In this document: positions 1 to 8,196 of the stretch, piece after piece
Layout: each line of letters starts with the position of its first letter
Numbering within the stretch: the first letter of the stretch is position 1
DNA from: an uncultured Porphyromonadaceae bacterium
Lineage (GTDB): Bacteria; Bacteroidota; Bacteroidia; Bacteroidales; Muribaculaceae
NCBI GenBank assembly: GCA_900546835.1
Contig: UREH01000030.1
Span: forward strand, 1-18,026
Length of the DNA stretch: 18,026 nucleotides
Direction of reading: 5' to 3'
Position numbers and translations under genes: made by a program
The notes under the pieces: model-generated
Told to the model about the DNA's origin: nothing
Database searches by the model: none
Seen by the model: the letters and a program-made list of their open reading frames with translations, nothing else

Positions 1-1
1 T

Positions 2-82
2 GTTATTTCGGCTTTTCTATTTAAATACAATAATATAGGAGAAATTTATCAGAGCTATAAAGCTGAAGTCAATATAGACTAA
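2..82 (+). CDS. C-terminal end of an unrecognised gene (5' end outside the window)
   Basis: An open frame enters from the left edge and ends at TAA (80-82), giving 26 residues ending in YKAEVNID. The stop lies 13 bases before a strong intrinsic terminator on the same strand, which is what the end of a real gene looks like. The base composition is A+T-rich, like the rest of the left segment. Immunity or orphan genes of RHS loci often look like this, but no family can be recognised from so short a tail. The call rests only on frame openness and terminator placement. Confidence 0.4.
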   Translation, partial: VISAFLFKYNNIGEIYQSYKAEVNID

Positions 83-95
83 TTAAAATTCTTTC

Positions 96-133
96 AAAAA
101 GGGATTGTGTGAAATGGCACAGTCCCTTTTTAT
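96..133 (+). terminator. Rho-independent terminator
   Basis: A 14-pair stem (96-109 with 118-131, one G-T wobble at 105/122) encloses an 8-base loop at 110-117 and ends in a T run at 127-131. It follows the stop codon at 82 and would end transcription of the gene entering from the left. The A run at 96-100 opposite means it could also work weakly on the other strand. Confidence 0.85.
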
Positions 134-141
134 AAGATATT

Positions 142-218
142 ATACAAAGGTCTTTGTATGCCCAATTGTATGATTGCAACCCTCTCCATCTTCATCGCAT
201 TCCCATAAAGGTCTTTAT
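142..218. repeat. Two copies of a palindromic motif containing AAAGGTCTTT
   Basis: ATACAAAGGTCTTTGTAT at 142-159 is a perfect palindrome (8-base arms, 2-base centre). ATAAAGGTCTTTAT at 205-218 is a second perfect palindrome with the same 10-base core. The centres are 62 bases apart, both upstream of the promoter at 253-281. Two matched dyads upstream of a promoter suggest a dimeric regulator's binding sites, but could also be remnants of a mobile-element end. No regulator is encoded nearby. Confidence 0.5.
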
Positions 219-252
219 TCCATAAAAGTTGTTATAAATGCTGCGAAAATTC

Positions 253-281
253 TTGATTGTGACATTCCAACCGTAACTTTG
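253..281 (+). promoter_or_regulatory. Bacteroidetes-type promoter for the small membrane protein gene
   Basis: TAACTTTG at 274-281 matches the Bacteroidetes -7 consensus TAnnTTTG exactly. A weak -33 element (TTGAT, 253-257) begins 21 bases before it. Predicted transcription would start near 288, leaving about 55 bases of leader before the ATG at 343. Confidence 0.65.
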
Positions 282-342
282 CCAGTTCAAACAAATTAAA
301 TCATATCAAAATGTAGTAGAATTATAAAAAATCAGCAACAAA

Positions 343-573
343 ATGGAACACAAGAAACAGACCGGGCATGTCTGCCGATGGATGGTTTTTGGCATAACGA
401 TTGTCACCATCGTCGTAGGATGTACCATAGTAATCGGCCTATTTGAATGGCGCGACAGAAGCAGGATGGAGAGCAGGAACGCAGAGACACACCTTTGGCG
501 TAAAAACGTGTATGACTTGAATATGCGTGTCGCCAAGTTATCTCTGCTTGGTGAGACATGGAAAAAATGTTAG
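343..573 (+). CDS. Small single-pass membrane protein, unknown function
   Basis: The 76-residue product has a basic N-terminus (HKKQTGHVCR) and one strong hydrophobic segment at about residues 13-33, followed by a charged region rich in Arg and Glu (about 34-60). This suggests a type II or N-in membrane anchor with a short extracytoplasmic, possibly helical tail. A good Bacteroidetes promoter lies upstream. The C-terminus stops abruptly at LLGETWKKC, and the following 180 bases hold only debris before the RHS remnant, so the gene may be truncated. I do not recognise a family. Antisense frames over the same bases look less protein-like because they lack a comparable upstream promoter. Confidence 0.55.
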   Translation: MEHKKQTGHVCRWMVFGITIVTIVVGCTIVIGLFEWRDRSRMESRNAETHLWRKNVYDLNMRVAKLSLLGETWKKC

Positions 574-751
574 ACATATTATTGTGCGTTTTCTGATTAT
601 GCTGCAAATCAACGCAATAAATTCAATAGCCAATCGTTCTTTAGCTATAACATAAAAATAGAAGCAATATGAAAGTATCAACAAAACAAGGTTTTAAACC
701 ACCTTAAAATTCAGCAGGGGTTATCAGAGGATACTTCCCTTATATCTTTGA

Positions 752-3288
752 AACATTTTCCATATAAAATCCAAGCAATACGGCATACAGCGTCTTGTCC
801 GTGTTACTGACACGGAGGGCAATGTTACCACCTCTACTTACGACATGGGCGACCGCCGTACTGAGGTGAACCATCCTGCAAGCGGCATCACTAGCTTCAC
901 ATACGATGCGCTCGGCAATGTGCTGACCAAGCAGACTGCCAACCTTGCAAAGGAAGGCAAGTTCATCACCTACGATTACGACTATCAGCGTCTGACGGGT
1001 ATCAACTACCCAGATCATCCGGAGAATAACGTGAAGTATTACTACGGTGGTCGCAACGCCTCTCAGAACCGTATCGGTCGCTTGATGCTCCGCGAGGATG
1101 GAACAGGTGCCATTGAGTATTTCTATGGCAAGATGGGCGAGGTGACGAAGACCCGCCGCACAATGATTGTGCCTAATCAGGCGATAGCAACCTATGTGAC
1201 GCAATGGACTTACGACAGCCACAACCGTCTGTTGGAGATGATTTATCCTGATGAGGAGAAGATTACTTACTCTTACAATCTCGGTGGTCAGCTTGAAAAG
1301 GTTCATGGCTACAAGTCATACGGTTACGATTATGTAAGCAAGATCGGCTATGACAAGTTCGAGCAGCGCACATACTTGAAGTATTGCAACGGTGCTGAGA
1401 CCTTCTACACTTACGACCCACAGCGTCGCAGATTGCAGAACCTCACCGTGAACAGTGGTGGCAACACCATTATGGATAACGCTTACACTTACGATGCGGT
1501 GAGCAATGTGCTCAGCGTGGTAAACGGTGCGTCAGTTCCACAGAGTGGAAAGGCTGGCGGACAGATGGCGCATGCCTATACATACGATGCCCTATACCGT
1601 CTTGTCAGCGCAACTGGCACTTATACTGGTGCTAACAACAAGACCGCAAGCTACACTCTTGCGATGGGCTACGACAACATGCACCGTATCACTTCGAAGC
1701 GTCAGATTCTCACGCAGAACAATGTGCAGTTCAATGGTACATTGAATGCAGGTTATGATTTGTCGTACACTTATGGAACTGACACAGGCAAGAAATTCCA
1801 GCTTGCCAATGTGAAGGATGTGAATTATCGCACGGAAGAGACACCTTCAGAAAGCGAGAATGTGAACAACAATCATGCCTATGAGTATGATGCCAACGGT
1901 AATCTTGTTTATGTCAACACAAGCCGTACCAAGAAGGATGGCGTGGCTGACGAGAAGACCACGGAACGCAAACTCAAATGGGATGAGGAGAACCGTCTCA
2001 TTGCTTCTGACGACAATGGCTTCGTGACAAACTATTGGTATGACGCAGACGGAGAACGCACGGTGAAGACATCGGGCGAGAGTGACCAAGTCTATGTGAA
2101 CTCTGAGTTTGCAGGAGGCCGCACGAACACCGCCAAGTTCTCACTCTATGTATCACCTTATCTCGTTGCTAACCAAGGCGGACGCTATACAAAGCATATC
2201 TATATAGGTAGTCAGCGTGTCGTTTCCAAGATTGGTGACTTCGATTCTTACGGATCAGACCCACGCCGCATCCAATATGCAGGTAGTGAGACTGATGGCT
2301 TGTCTGTTGATTATAAAGCTAAATATACCGGGCAGTTGCAGGTTATCAAGGATAATTATGCAACCTTTGCAGTGCCGTACAATGGCGAGGACAACAACGA
2401 CTATGTCGATGGCAAGGGCTTCTGCTGCAATGACGGCAGCTCGTGCCTGCAAATGGGAACTTCAAGGAGAATGACGATTACGAGAAGATGCAGTTCTACT
2501 ACCACCCAGACCATTTGGGTAGCAGTAGTTACATCACTAACCTTGACGGTGAGGTGGTGCAGCATATCGAGTATGTTCCTTTCGGAGAAGTATTCGTTGA
2601 GGAGCGCAATAACATTTGGAATACGTCTTATCCTTTCAATGCTAAGGAATTCGATGAGGAGACTGGATTGTATTACTATGGTGCGAGGTACTATGATCCA
2701 AAGATTAGTCTGTGGATTAGTGTAGATAAATTATCAGAAGAGGATTTAAAGGTTTCATCTTATTGCTATACAGACAATAATCCAATAAAATATTTAGATC
2801 CTGATGGTAACAAAAAACATAATTGGATAAAAGAGTCTACAACGAATAAGCAATCATTGGATGCACGTTATAACAATGCTTCTTTCCAAAAGAGATTTAC
2901 TAATGGCTTGGTACAGATATGGGCTCATGGACTTAGGAAAGACATGCGGCACCGTTCATGGGGTATAGAAGTGTCTGTGGATTACTATAAACGTAGAGCT
3001 TATGGTAATGGCTATTTCCATTTTCCTAAAAGAGATGAGGAACAAATAGATAATGCAAAAATGTTAGTTCAATATTTGAATAAATACGATAAAAATTGGA
3101 GAAGCACAAATGGCGGGCATCCTATTATCATATTACATGCTTGCGCAACTTCGGATTTTGCAAAGGAGATGTCTAATGATGAAGAGTTTAATTGCAACAA
3201 GCATATTTTGAGGCAGCTATTAATCATAATACCATCTTACGGTTGGGATTTAACAGATATTATTAAACACCCTCTTATTTCCCGATGA
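752..3288 (+). pseudogene. RHS/YD-repeat protein remnant (5'-truncated, one frameshift)
   Basis: The frame is open from just after TGA at 749-751, and RHS-like sequence begins at about 779 without a plausible start codon; the first ATG is at 845. From there about 13 YD-type repeats follow (for example FTYDALGNVL, HAYTYDALYRL, YEYDANGNLVYV). At 2434-2453 the sense frame shifts by -1, consistent with loss of one base. The shifted frame, open from 2434 with a possible GTG at 2443, continues with the RHS core signature HPDHLGSSSYITN, YVPFGE, GLYYYGARYYDP and YLDPDG. The unshifted frame runs on as unrelated sequence to 2725. RHS proteins form a large shell that carries a variable C-terminal toxin. 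Here the N-terminal signal and shell-start regions are absent, so this is a silent remnant or dormant tip cassette rather than a working toxin. If annotated as separate genes, the pieces would be 845-2725 and 2443-3288. Confidence 0.85.
2809..3288 (+). other. Variable C-terminal tip of the RHS remnant, caspase-like toxin candidate
   Basis: After the end of the RHS core (YLDPDG), composition becomes clearly more A+T-rich and a non-repeat domain begins, as expected for a polymorphic-toxin tip. Counting from the GTG at 2443, it contains VQIWAHG (His162-Gly163) and, after a predicted strand, IIILHACATS (Cys234). A His-Gly pair followed by a hydrophobic strand ending in His-Ala-Cys is the arrangement of clan CD (caspase/CHAT-like) cysteine peptidases. 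Assignment as a peptidase is inference from these two motifs. The last 35 or so residues, from about 3187, look unlike the rest, so the domain may be cut short. No immunity gene follows. Confidence 0.45.
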
Positions 3289-4337
3289 CAAAACGAATCG
3301 TAATAGAATCGCATATCCCGTTTGTAGGCCATCAGCTCGACGGGATAGCCGAGGTAGTACGCCTCGCTCCCGAAGAGATAACCCGCGAAGCCGTAGCCGA
3401 CGCCGACGCGCTGATAGTACGCACGCGCACGCGCTGCGACGCCTCGCTGCTCGAAGGCTCCCGCGTGGGTCTGGTGGCCACCGCCACCATCGGCACCGAC
3501 CATATCGACAAGGAATACTGCCGCTCCCAGGGCATCGAAGTGGTGTCGGCACCCGGTTGCAACGCGCCCGCCGTAGCGCAGTACGTCTGGGCATCAGTCC
3601 TGACCCTCCGGCCTCAGATTGAAGGGCTCACAATCGGCATCGTAGGTATGGGCCATGTGGGGACCATTGTGGCCGACTGGGCGCGCCGCCTCGGCGTGCG
3701 TGTGCTCCCATGCGACCCTCCGCGCGAGCGCGAGGAAGTCCGCAGTGACTTCTGGAAGGGGTTGCCGCCGGTTCCCGAACCCTTCACTGACCTCGCCACT
3801 ATTGCCCGTGAGGCCGACATCATTACATTCCACACACCCCACTCCAAAGAAGGTCCCGACCCCACACATCATCTGGCCGACGAGAAGTTTTTCGACGCTC
3901 TGGAGCGCCGTCCCATCATAATTAACGCTGCGCGGGGTCCCATCGCGTCCACAGAAGCCATTTTAAGGGCCATAGAGGCGAAGAAAATCAGCGAAGCGGT
4001 AATTGACTGCTGGGAGGAAGAACCGCACATCAGCGAGCCTCTGCTGGCCTCGGCCGCCATAGCCACCCCACACATAGCCGGCTATTCTATCGAAGGCAAA
4101 CAGCGCGCCACCGCCGCTACCCTCCGCGCCGCCCTCCGCTACTTCGGCGCCCCGACCGAGCGCATCGCCTCCATCATCGCTCCTGCTGCCTACCATTCCG
4201 ACATCCGGATTTCTCCCGAGGCAATTCTTGCCTCCTACAACCCCCTGGCTGACACCGCCACCCTCCGTGCCGACTTTACTCCCACCCGCTTCGAACAGCT
4301 CCGCAACACCTACCCCCTCCGCCACGAACTCCTCTAA
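3285..4337 (+). CDS. pdxB: 4-phosphoerythronate dehydrogenase (vitamin B6 synthesis)
   Basis: The 350-residue protein belongs to the D-2-hydroxyacid dehydrogenase family and would oxidise 4-phosphoerythronate to the 2-oxo acid, the second step of DXP-dependent pyridoxal phosphate synthesis, in the cytoplasm with NAD. Visible marks are the nucleotide-binding GIVGMGHVG (118-126), active-site Arg in NAARG (Arg217), Glu in WEEEP (244-246) and His263 in TPHIAGYS. The C-terminal extension past residue 290 fits the PdxB dimerisation domain and separates it from SerA. The length is slightly below the E. coli enzyme. The ATG overlaps the RHS stop codon (ATGA at 3285-3288). No promoter of the usual type is visible in the A+T-rich sequence upstream, so how it is transcribed is unclear. 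It converges on the radical SAM gene, 17 bases apart. Confidence 0.92.
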   Translation: MTKRIVIESHIPFVGHQLDGIAEVVRLAPEEITREAVADADALIVRTRTRCDASLLEGSRVGLVATATIGTDHIDKEYCRSQGIEVVSAPGCNAPAVAQYVWASVLTLRPQIEGLTIGIVGMGHVGTIVADWARRLGVRVLPCDPPREREEVRSDFWKGLPPVPEPFTDLATIAREADIITFHTPHSKEGPDPTHHLADEKFFDALERRPIIINAARGPIASTEAILRAIEAKKISEAVIDCWEEEPHISEPLLASAAIATPHIAGYSIEGKQRATAATLRAALRYFGAPTERIASIIAPAAYHSDIRISPEAILASYNPLADTATLRADFTPTRFEQLRNTYPLRHELL

Positions 4338-4354
4338 TCCATAAATTTAAAAGA

Positions 4355-5386
4355 CTACCCGATTGAATAATTGAGTTTTTTGGAAGCATTACGGGAACGA
4401 CCGGCGTTGGGACGGAAGATAGCCTTGAAGAGGCGACGGGCGGTGTGATGGCGTCGGTGATATTGCACGAAAGTCTCCGCTTCGATGTCAAAATCATCGC
4501 GGTAGGCAGCCGTCGGCGACACATAATAGTATGTCACATCTTCAATCAAGGCGGTGGTTTCATCCTGGTCGGTGGCTACCTGCTCCAGCTGATCGACAGT
4601 AGGAGCGATACAAATGACGTCGTGCGCCATGCAGTAGGCGGCAACATTCCCGATGGTTCTGTGATAATTGCTTTTCAATGGTTCGGAATTATAATCATCC
4701 CATTCGCAGCTCCCCATATCCTGCACGGGGCGCAACTGCACTACATCGGGGCGCACATCTCCCGGCCATATACTCCAGAAGTTATCATCCGTCAAATCAT
4801 ATTGATTCATCGAATTTACGGTGAAATTTATCCGTATCCTGAAGTTAGGGAACTCAGCCTTAAGCTTCGTCAATTGCTCTGTCAATTGCAATAAATTATC
4901 GAATCGGGCTCCCTTCATCAGATACTCGTATGTTTCCTTTGTTGTCCCGTGCATTGACAGGATTACCTCGTTAAGCCCCGATTCAACAAGCCTCCGCAGG
5001 TCAATTTTATTGACAAGCAGCTGACCGTTGGTTACCAGTGTGATATTTGGTATACCTCTTTTCCTGGCGCGCTTTACAATATCTTCCAGACCGGGATAAA
5101 GCGTAGGCTCGGCGCCGCAACCAATCTGCAGCTTCAATGCTCGCGGGAACAACACCCGCTCGACAGCATCAAGCCTACTTCCGGTAATGACCCCATTCAT
5201 CTCCCGCCGTTTTTCCTCATTGCTGAAATAACACATCCGGCATCGGATATTGCAGGCAAGCACCGGGTCGAAGAATATTCCGATATACCGCCGCCCGGTA
5301 ACATGCAGAGCGAAGAGCCCTGCAAACTTAACAAACCGGGGGGTCTTGCTGCTGACGGCGAGCTTGAGTATCTTATAGATATTCAT
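4355..5386 (-). CDS. Radical SAM protein of unknown substrate
   Basis: The 343-residue protein starts at MNIYKILKL; longer upstream frames only read through the comM sequence. Cys45, Cys49 and Cys52 form the CxxxCxxC motif that holds the 4Fe-4S cluster which cleaves S-adenosylmethionine. GCGAEPTLYP (89-98) is the GGEP-like SAM-contact motif, and LVTNGQL (118-124) is a further strand of the barrel. The first 40 residues are basic and hydrophobic, perhaps membrane-associating. No C-terminal SPASM-type cysteine cluster is seen, only scattered Cys227, Cys252 and Cys259, and a YYYVSP segment lies near residue 287. It follows comM by 53 bases on the same strand and is probably co-transcribed with it. 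The substrate cannot be inferred. Confidence 0.88.
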   Translation of the reverse strand: MNIYKILKLAVSSKTPRFVKFAGLFALHVTGRRYIGIFFDPVLACNIRCRMCYFSNEEKRREMNGVITGSRLDAVERVLFPRALKLQIGCGAEPTLYPGLEDIVKRARKRGIPNITLVTNGQLLVNKIDLRRLVESGLNEVILSMHGTTKETYEYLMKGARFDNLLQLTEQLTKLKAEFPNFRIRINFTVNSMNQYDLTDDNFWSIWPGDVRPDVVQLRPVQDMGSCEWDDYNSEPLKSNYHRTIGNVAAYCMAHDVICIAPTVDQLEQVATDQDETTALIEDVTYYYVSPTAAYRDDFDIEAETFVQYHRRHHTARRLFKAIFRPNAGRSRNASKKLNYSIG

Positions 5387-5439
5387 GATGGTATTGAGCT
5401 TATGAAAGAGGCATGGGTGCGGGACAAGGGAACCGCAGG

Positions 5440-7002
5440 CTATTTGAGGCCCCAGGAGGAGCGGTCGAGATTGCGGTAGGAGACGGCTTCGTGCATGTGG
5501 AGCACGCTGACAGGGAAGGCCGGGTCGGCCGCGGTGTTGGCGGGGTCGAGGTCGGCGATGGTGCGGGCCACCTTGAGAATGCGGTCGTAGGCGCGGGCGC
5601 TCATGTCGAAGCGCGTCATGGTGGTTTCGAGCACCTGCATCGCTTCGGCGGTGGGACGCGCCCAGCGGGCTATGAGGCGTGGCGTCATCTGGGCGTTGCA
5701 GTGCACGCCCGAGGTGTCGGCAAAGCGCCGACTCTGTATTTCGCGCGCACGCACCACGCGCGCACGGATATCGGCCGACGTCTCCCCCGGAGCCATCGAC
5801 TGCAGCTCCATGAACGGCACGGGAAGTATTTCCACCTGGAGGTCGATGCGGTCGAGCAGCGGCCCGGAGATACGGCTGAGATAGCGCTGTACCTGCACCT
5901 GCGAGCACTGGCATTCCTTGGTAGGATGGTTGTAGTAGCCGCACGGACATGGGTTCATCGACGCCACAAGCATGAACCCGGCGGGGTAGTCGACGGCGTA
6001 TTTGGCGCGAGAGATGTTGATGTGGCGGTCTTCAAGCGGCTGCCGGAGCACCTCGAGCACCGAACGGCTGAATTCCGGAAATTCGTCGAGAAAGAGCACT
6101 CCATTGTGAGCGAGCGAAATCTCGCCCGGAACGGGATTGGTGCCTCCTCCTACAAGTGCCACGGGCGAAATAGTATGATGGGGAGCCCGGAATGGACGGG
6201 TGGTCATCAGCATGGAGCCGCCCTTGAGTTTACCCGCCACGGAATGGATTTTAGTGGTCTCCAGCGCCTCGCCGAGCGTGAGAGGTGGCAAAATGGAGGG
6301 AAGTCGTTTGGCCATCATCGACTTGCCGGCTCCGGGAGGGCCTACGAGCAGAATATTATGGCCGCCCGCACAGGCTACTTCGAAAGCCCTCTTTACGTTT
6401 TCCTGCCCTTTTACATCGGAAAAATCGAAATCGAACGAAGCATAGGCGCGGCTGAACTCCTCGCGGGTGTTCACCACCGTGGGCTCGGGATGCGTATTGC
6501 CGGCCAGAAAATCGATTACTTCGGCGAGACTTTCCATCCCATACACTTCCAGATTATTGACCACAGCGGCTTCGAGAGCGTTGGCCTTGGGCAGAATGAT
6601 TCCTTTCAGTTTCCTGGCCCGCGCCATGATGGCCATGGGGAGCACCCCTTTTACGGGGAGAAGAGTGCCGTCGAGGCTCATTTCCCCCATTATCAGATAG
6701 TCGCCGAAGCAGTTGGCCCCGATCTGACCGTCGGCCGCAAGCACGCCCAGCGCAATCGGGAGGTCGTAGGCCGGTCCTTCCTTCTTCACGTCGCCCGGAG
6801 CCAGGTTGACAACCACCTTTTTGCGCGGGAATTCATAGCCGGCCTGCTGAATGGCTGATACGACGCGTTCGCCGCTCTCCTTCACGGCCGTATCGGGCAA
6901 TCCGACCATCACGAACTGTATGCCCGTGTCAGTAAGTACTTCTACGGTTACGGGGATGGCATCGATGCCCTGAATGGCGGCGGCTAAAATCTTTACGAGC
7001 AT
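5440..7002 (-). CDS. comM: YifB/ComM-family Mg-chelatase-like AAA+ ATPase
   Basis: The 520-residue protein has the full family layout: an N-terminal Lon-protease-like domain (about 1-175, including EGPAYDLPIALGVL), an AAA+ chelatase domain with Walker A GPPGAGKS (221-228) and Walker B VLFLDEF (302-308), a Cys-containing insert (MNPCPCG and CQCS, 350-367), the Arg finger region LLDRIDL (382-388), and a C-terminal Mg-chelatase helical domain. In naturally transformable bacteria, ComM is a hexameric helicase that drives branch migration during integration of incoming DNA. In Bacteroidales the gene is widespread and its role less clear. Length is normal and key residues are intact. It sits 67 bases after the lipoprotein gene and 53 bases before the radical SAM gene. 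Confidence 0.95.
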   Translation of the reverse strand: MLVKILAAAIQGIDAIPVTVEVLTDTGIQFVMVGLPDTAVKESGERVVSAIQQAGYEFPRKKVVVNLAPGDVKKEGPAYDLPIALGVLAADGQIGANCFGDYLIMGEMSLDGTLLPVKGVLPMAIMARARKLKGIILPKANALEAAVVNNLEVYGMESLAEVIDFLAGNTHPEPTVVNTREEFSRAYASFDFDFSDVKGQENVKRAFEVACAGGHNILLVGPPGAGKSMMAKRLPSILPPLTLGEALETTKIHSVAGKLKGGSMLMTTRPFRAPHHTISPVALVGGGTNPVPGEISLAHNGVLFLDEFPEFSRSVLEVLRQPLEDRHINISRAKYAVDYPAGFMLVASMNPCPCGYYNHPTKECQCSQVQVQRYLSRISGPLLDRIDLQVEILPVPFMELQSMAPGETSADIRARVVRAREIQSRRFADTSGVHCNAQMTPRLIARWARPTAEAMQVLETTMTRFDMSARAYDRILKVARTIADLDPANTAADPAFPVSVLHMHEAVSYRNLDRSSWGLK

Positions 7003-7069
7003 GGCGGCGGAAAAGGAGGGTGGATATTCTGAATTATATATGATGAAAAAGCTCCGGGAGAATCAGCAA

Positions 7070-8131
7070 TCAGCGGCGCCGCTTTTTGCCGGTAAGTGCA
7101 ATCGAGCCTGCGGATTTAGCCGACGGGCCGCGGTACAGCACCCTCATGGTGGAATCAGTCACCACAAACCAGGGCATACCGGCCACGGCTATATCGTCGA
7201 GTCCCATTATGGCAAACGGAGCAGCCGTCCATCCGCGCTTCACGCCCGGAAAACGTCCGAGCGAATCGGTTTTGGCAATCTCGCGCAACGACGCGAGCCA
7301 CGCTGCGGTATCCGGATCGGCCGAAATATCCACGATATTCACTTTGGGCGTCGAGGAGGCCGAAACGCTACGGAGCATCCCCACAACCGAATCGGAGGCA
7401 CGGGAACCGGCATCGGTGAACATCAGCAGGCTGCGGGCCGACGTGTGCGGGTCGACGGTAAGCACCTGCCCCTTGCGGTCGGCAATTGTAAAGGATTCAA
7501 TCCTGACGGAATCGACGGGCACGGCCAGACGCCGGGCGAGATCGGATATACCGCGCAGCGATGCACATCGCGACACCTTGTCGCTGACACTTTCCACGAG
7601 TTCCAGCGCCTGCGCTTCGTGGCCCGGGATGTAATAATAATTTGCCAGAAGTGTACCGGACGCATAGCGGTCGGGGTTGTCGCGCACATCTGCCGCCACG
7701 GCCGCGTTGAGCGAGTCGTGATTGTCCGACCGGACAGCATCTGCGTTTGCCTTCAGAAATTTAGCCACACTTTCGGCATCGTGATTCCCTTTAAGTTCCA
7801 CCGACGTAGGGTCGGCGAGACTGAAGGTTCCCTCGATATTGTCGCCGGGGGCGGCATTGAAGGCGGCAAGCATACGGCCGTTGCCGGTATAAAGGCGTAC
7901 CATTACCGGCGCTCCCGCGCGGGCATCGACGGCAAACTTGCCGTCGACCGCCGTGGCAATGACGTTCTGCACGGCGCCGTTGTCGAAATATATCAGACGC
8001 AGATTGCCCGTGCCGAAATCCGTGATTTCGCCGTTGATACGAAATGCTCCGTCGTTGCCACACGAGGTGAACGTCAGGAGTGCCGCGACAGCCGTCAGCC
8101 ACGCCGCAATTTTTATGAGAATCCTGTCCAT
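7070..8131 (-). CDS. DUF4369-type lipoprotein with a thioredoxin-like domain lacking CxxC
   Basis: The 353-residue protein starts with a lipoprotein signal: hydrophobic residues 4-20 and lipobox TSC with Cys24, so it is probably anchored in the inner or outer membrane facing the periplasm. Residues about 29-115 form a beta-rich domain (FRINGEITDFGTGNLRLIYF) like DUF4369, common at the N-terminus of Bacteroidetes thiol-disulfide proteins. Residues about 210-335 resemble a TlpA/AhpC fold: a strand (SLLMFTDAGS) where the CxxC should follow, and a cis-Pro-type segment AGMPWFVVTDSTMRVLYRG. The CxxC is absent, so redox activity is unlikely and a binding or structural role more plausible. It is the first gene of the minus-strand run with comM. 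Confidence 0.85.
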   Translation of the reverse strand: MDRILIKIAAWLTAVAALLTFTSCGNDGAFRINGEITDFGTGNLRLIYFDNGAVQNVIATAVDGKFAVDARAGAPVMVRLYTGNGRMLAAFNAAPGDNIEGTFSLADPTSVELKGNHDAESVAKFLKANADAVRSDNHDSLNAAVAADVRDNPDRYASGTLLANYYYIPGHEAQALELVESVSDKVSRCASLRGISDLARRLAVPVDSVRIESFTIADRKGQVLTVDPHTSARSLLMFTDAGSRASDSVVGMLRSVSASSTPKVNIVDISADPDTAAWLASLREIAKTDSLGRFPGVKRGWTAAPFAIMGLDDIAVAGMPWFVVTDSTMRVLYRGPSAKSAGSIALTGKKRRR

Positions 8132-8196
8132 TTCGCTGATTTCAGAAAAAGTTTACCCGTCGGGCGAACTTTCAGCCATCCGACAAGGTATATATG

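Noticed and set aside
740..1306. 188-codon minus-strand frame over the RHS remnant
   Set aside because: The + strand has clear YD repeats; the antisense product is only the mirror of that repeat coding.
2434..2467. Programmed -1 frameshift in the RHS gene
   Set aside because: No slippery heptamer or downstream pseudoknot-like structure is visible, and the gene also lacks its 5' end, so mutation is simpler.
5387..5950. N-terminal extension of the radical SAM frame
   Set aside because: These 188 codons read mostly through comM in another frame and give basic, proline-rich nonsense; MNIYKILKL at 5386 is the natural start.
5413..6858. 481-codon open frame on the + strand
   Set aside because: It is fully antisense to comM, with low-complexity Gly/His/Arg-rich composition produced by G+C-rich codon bias.
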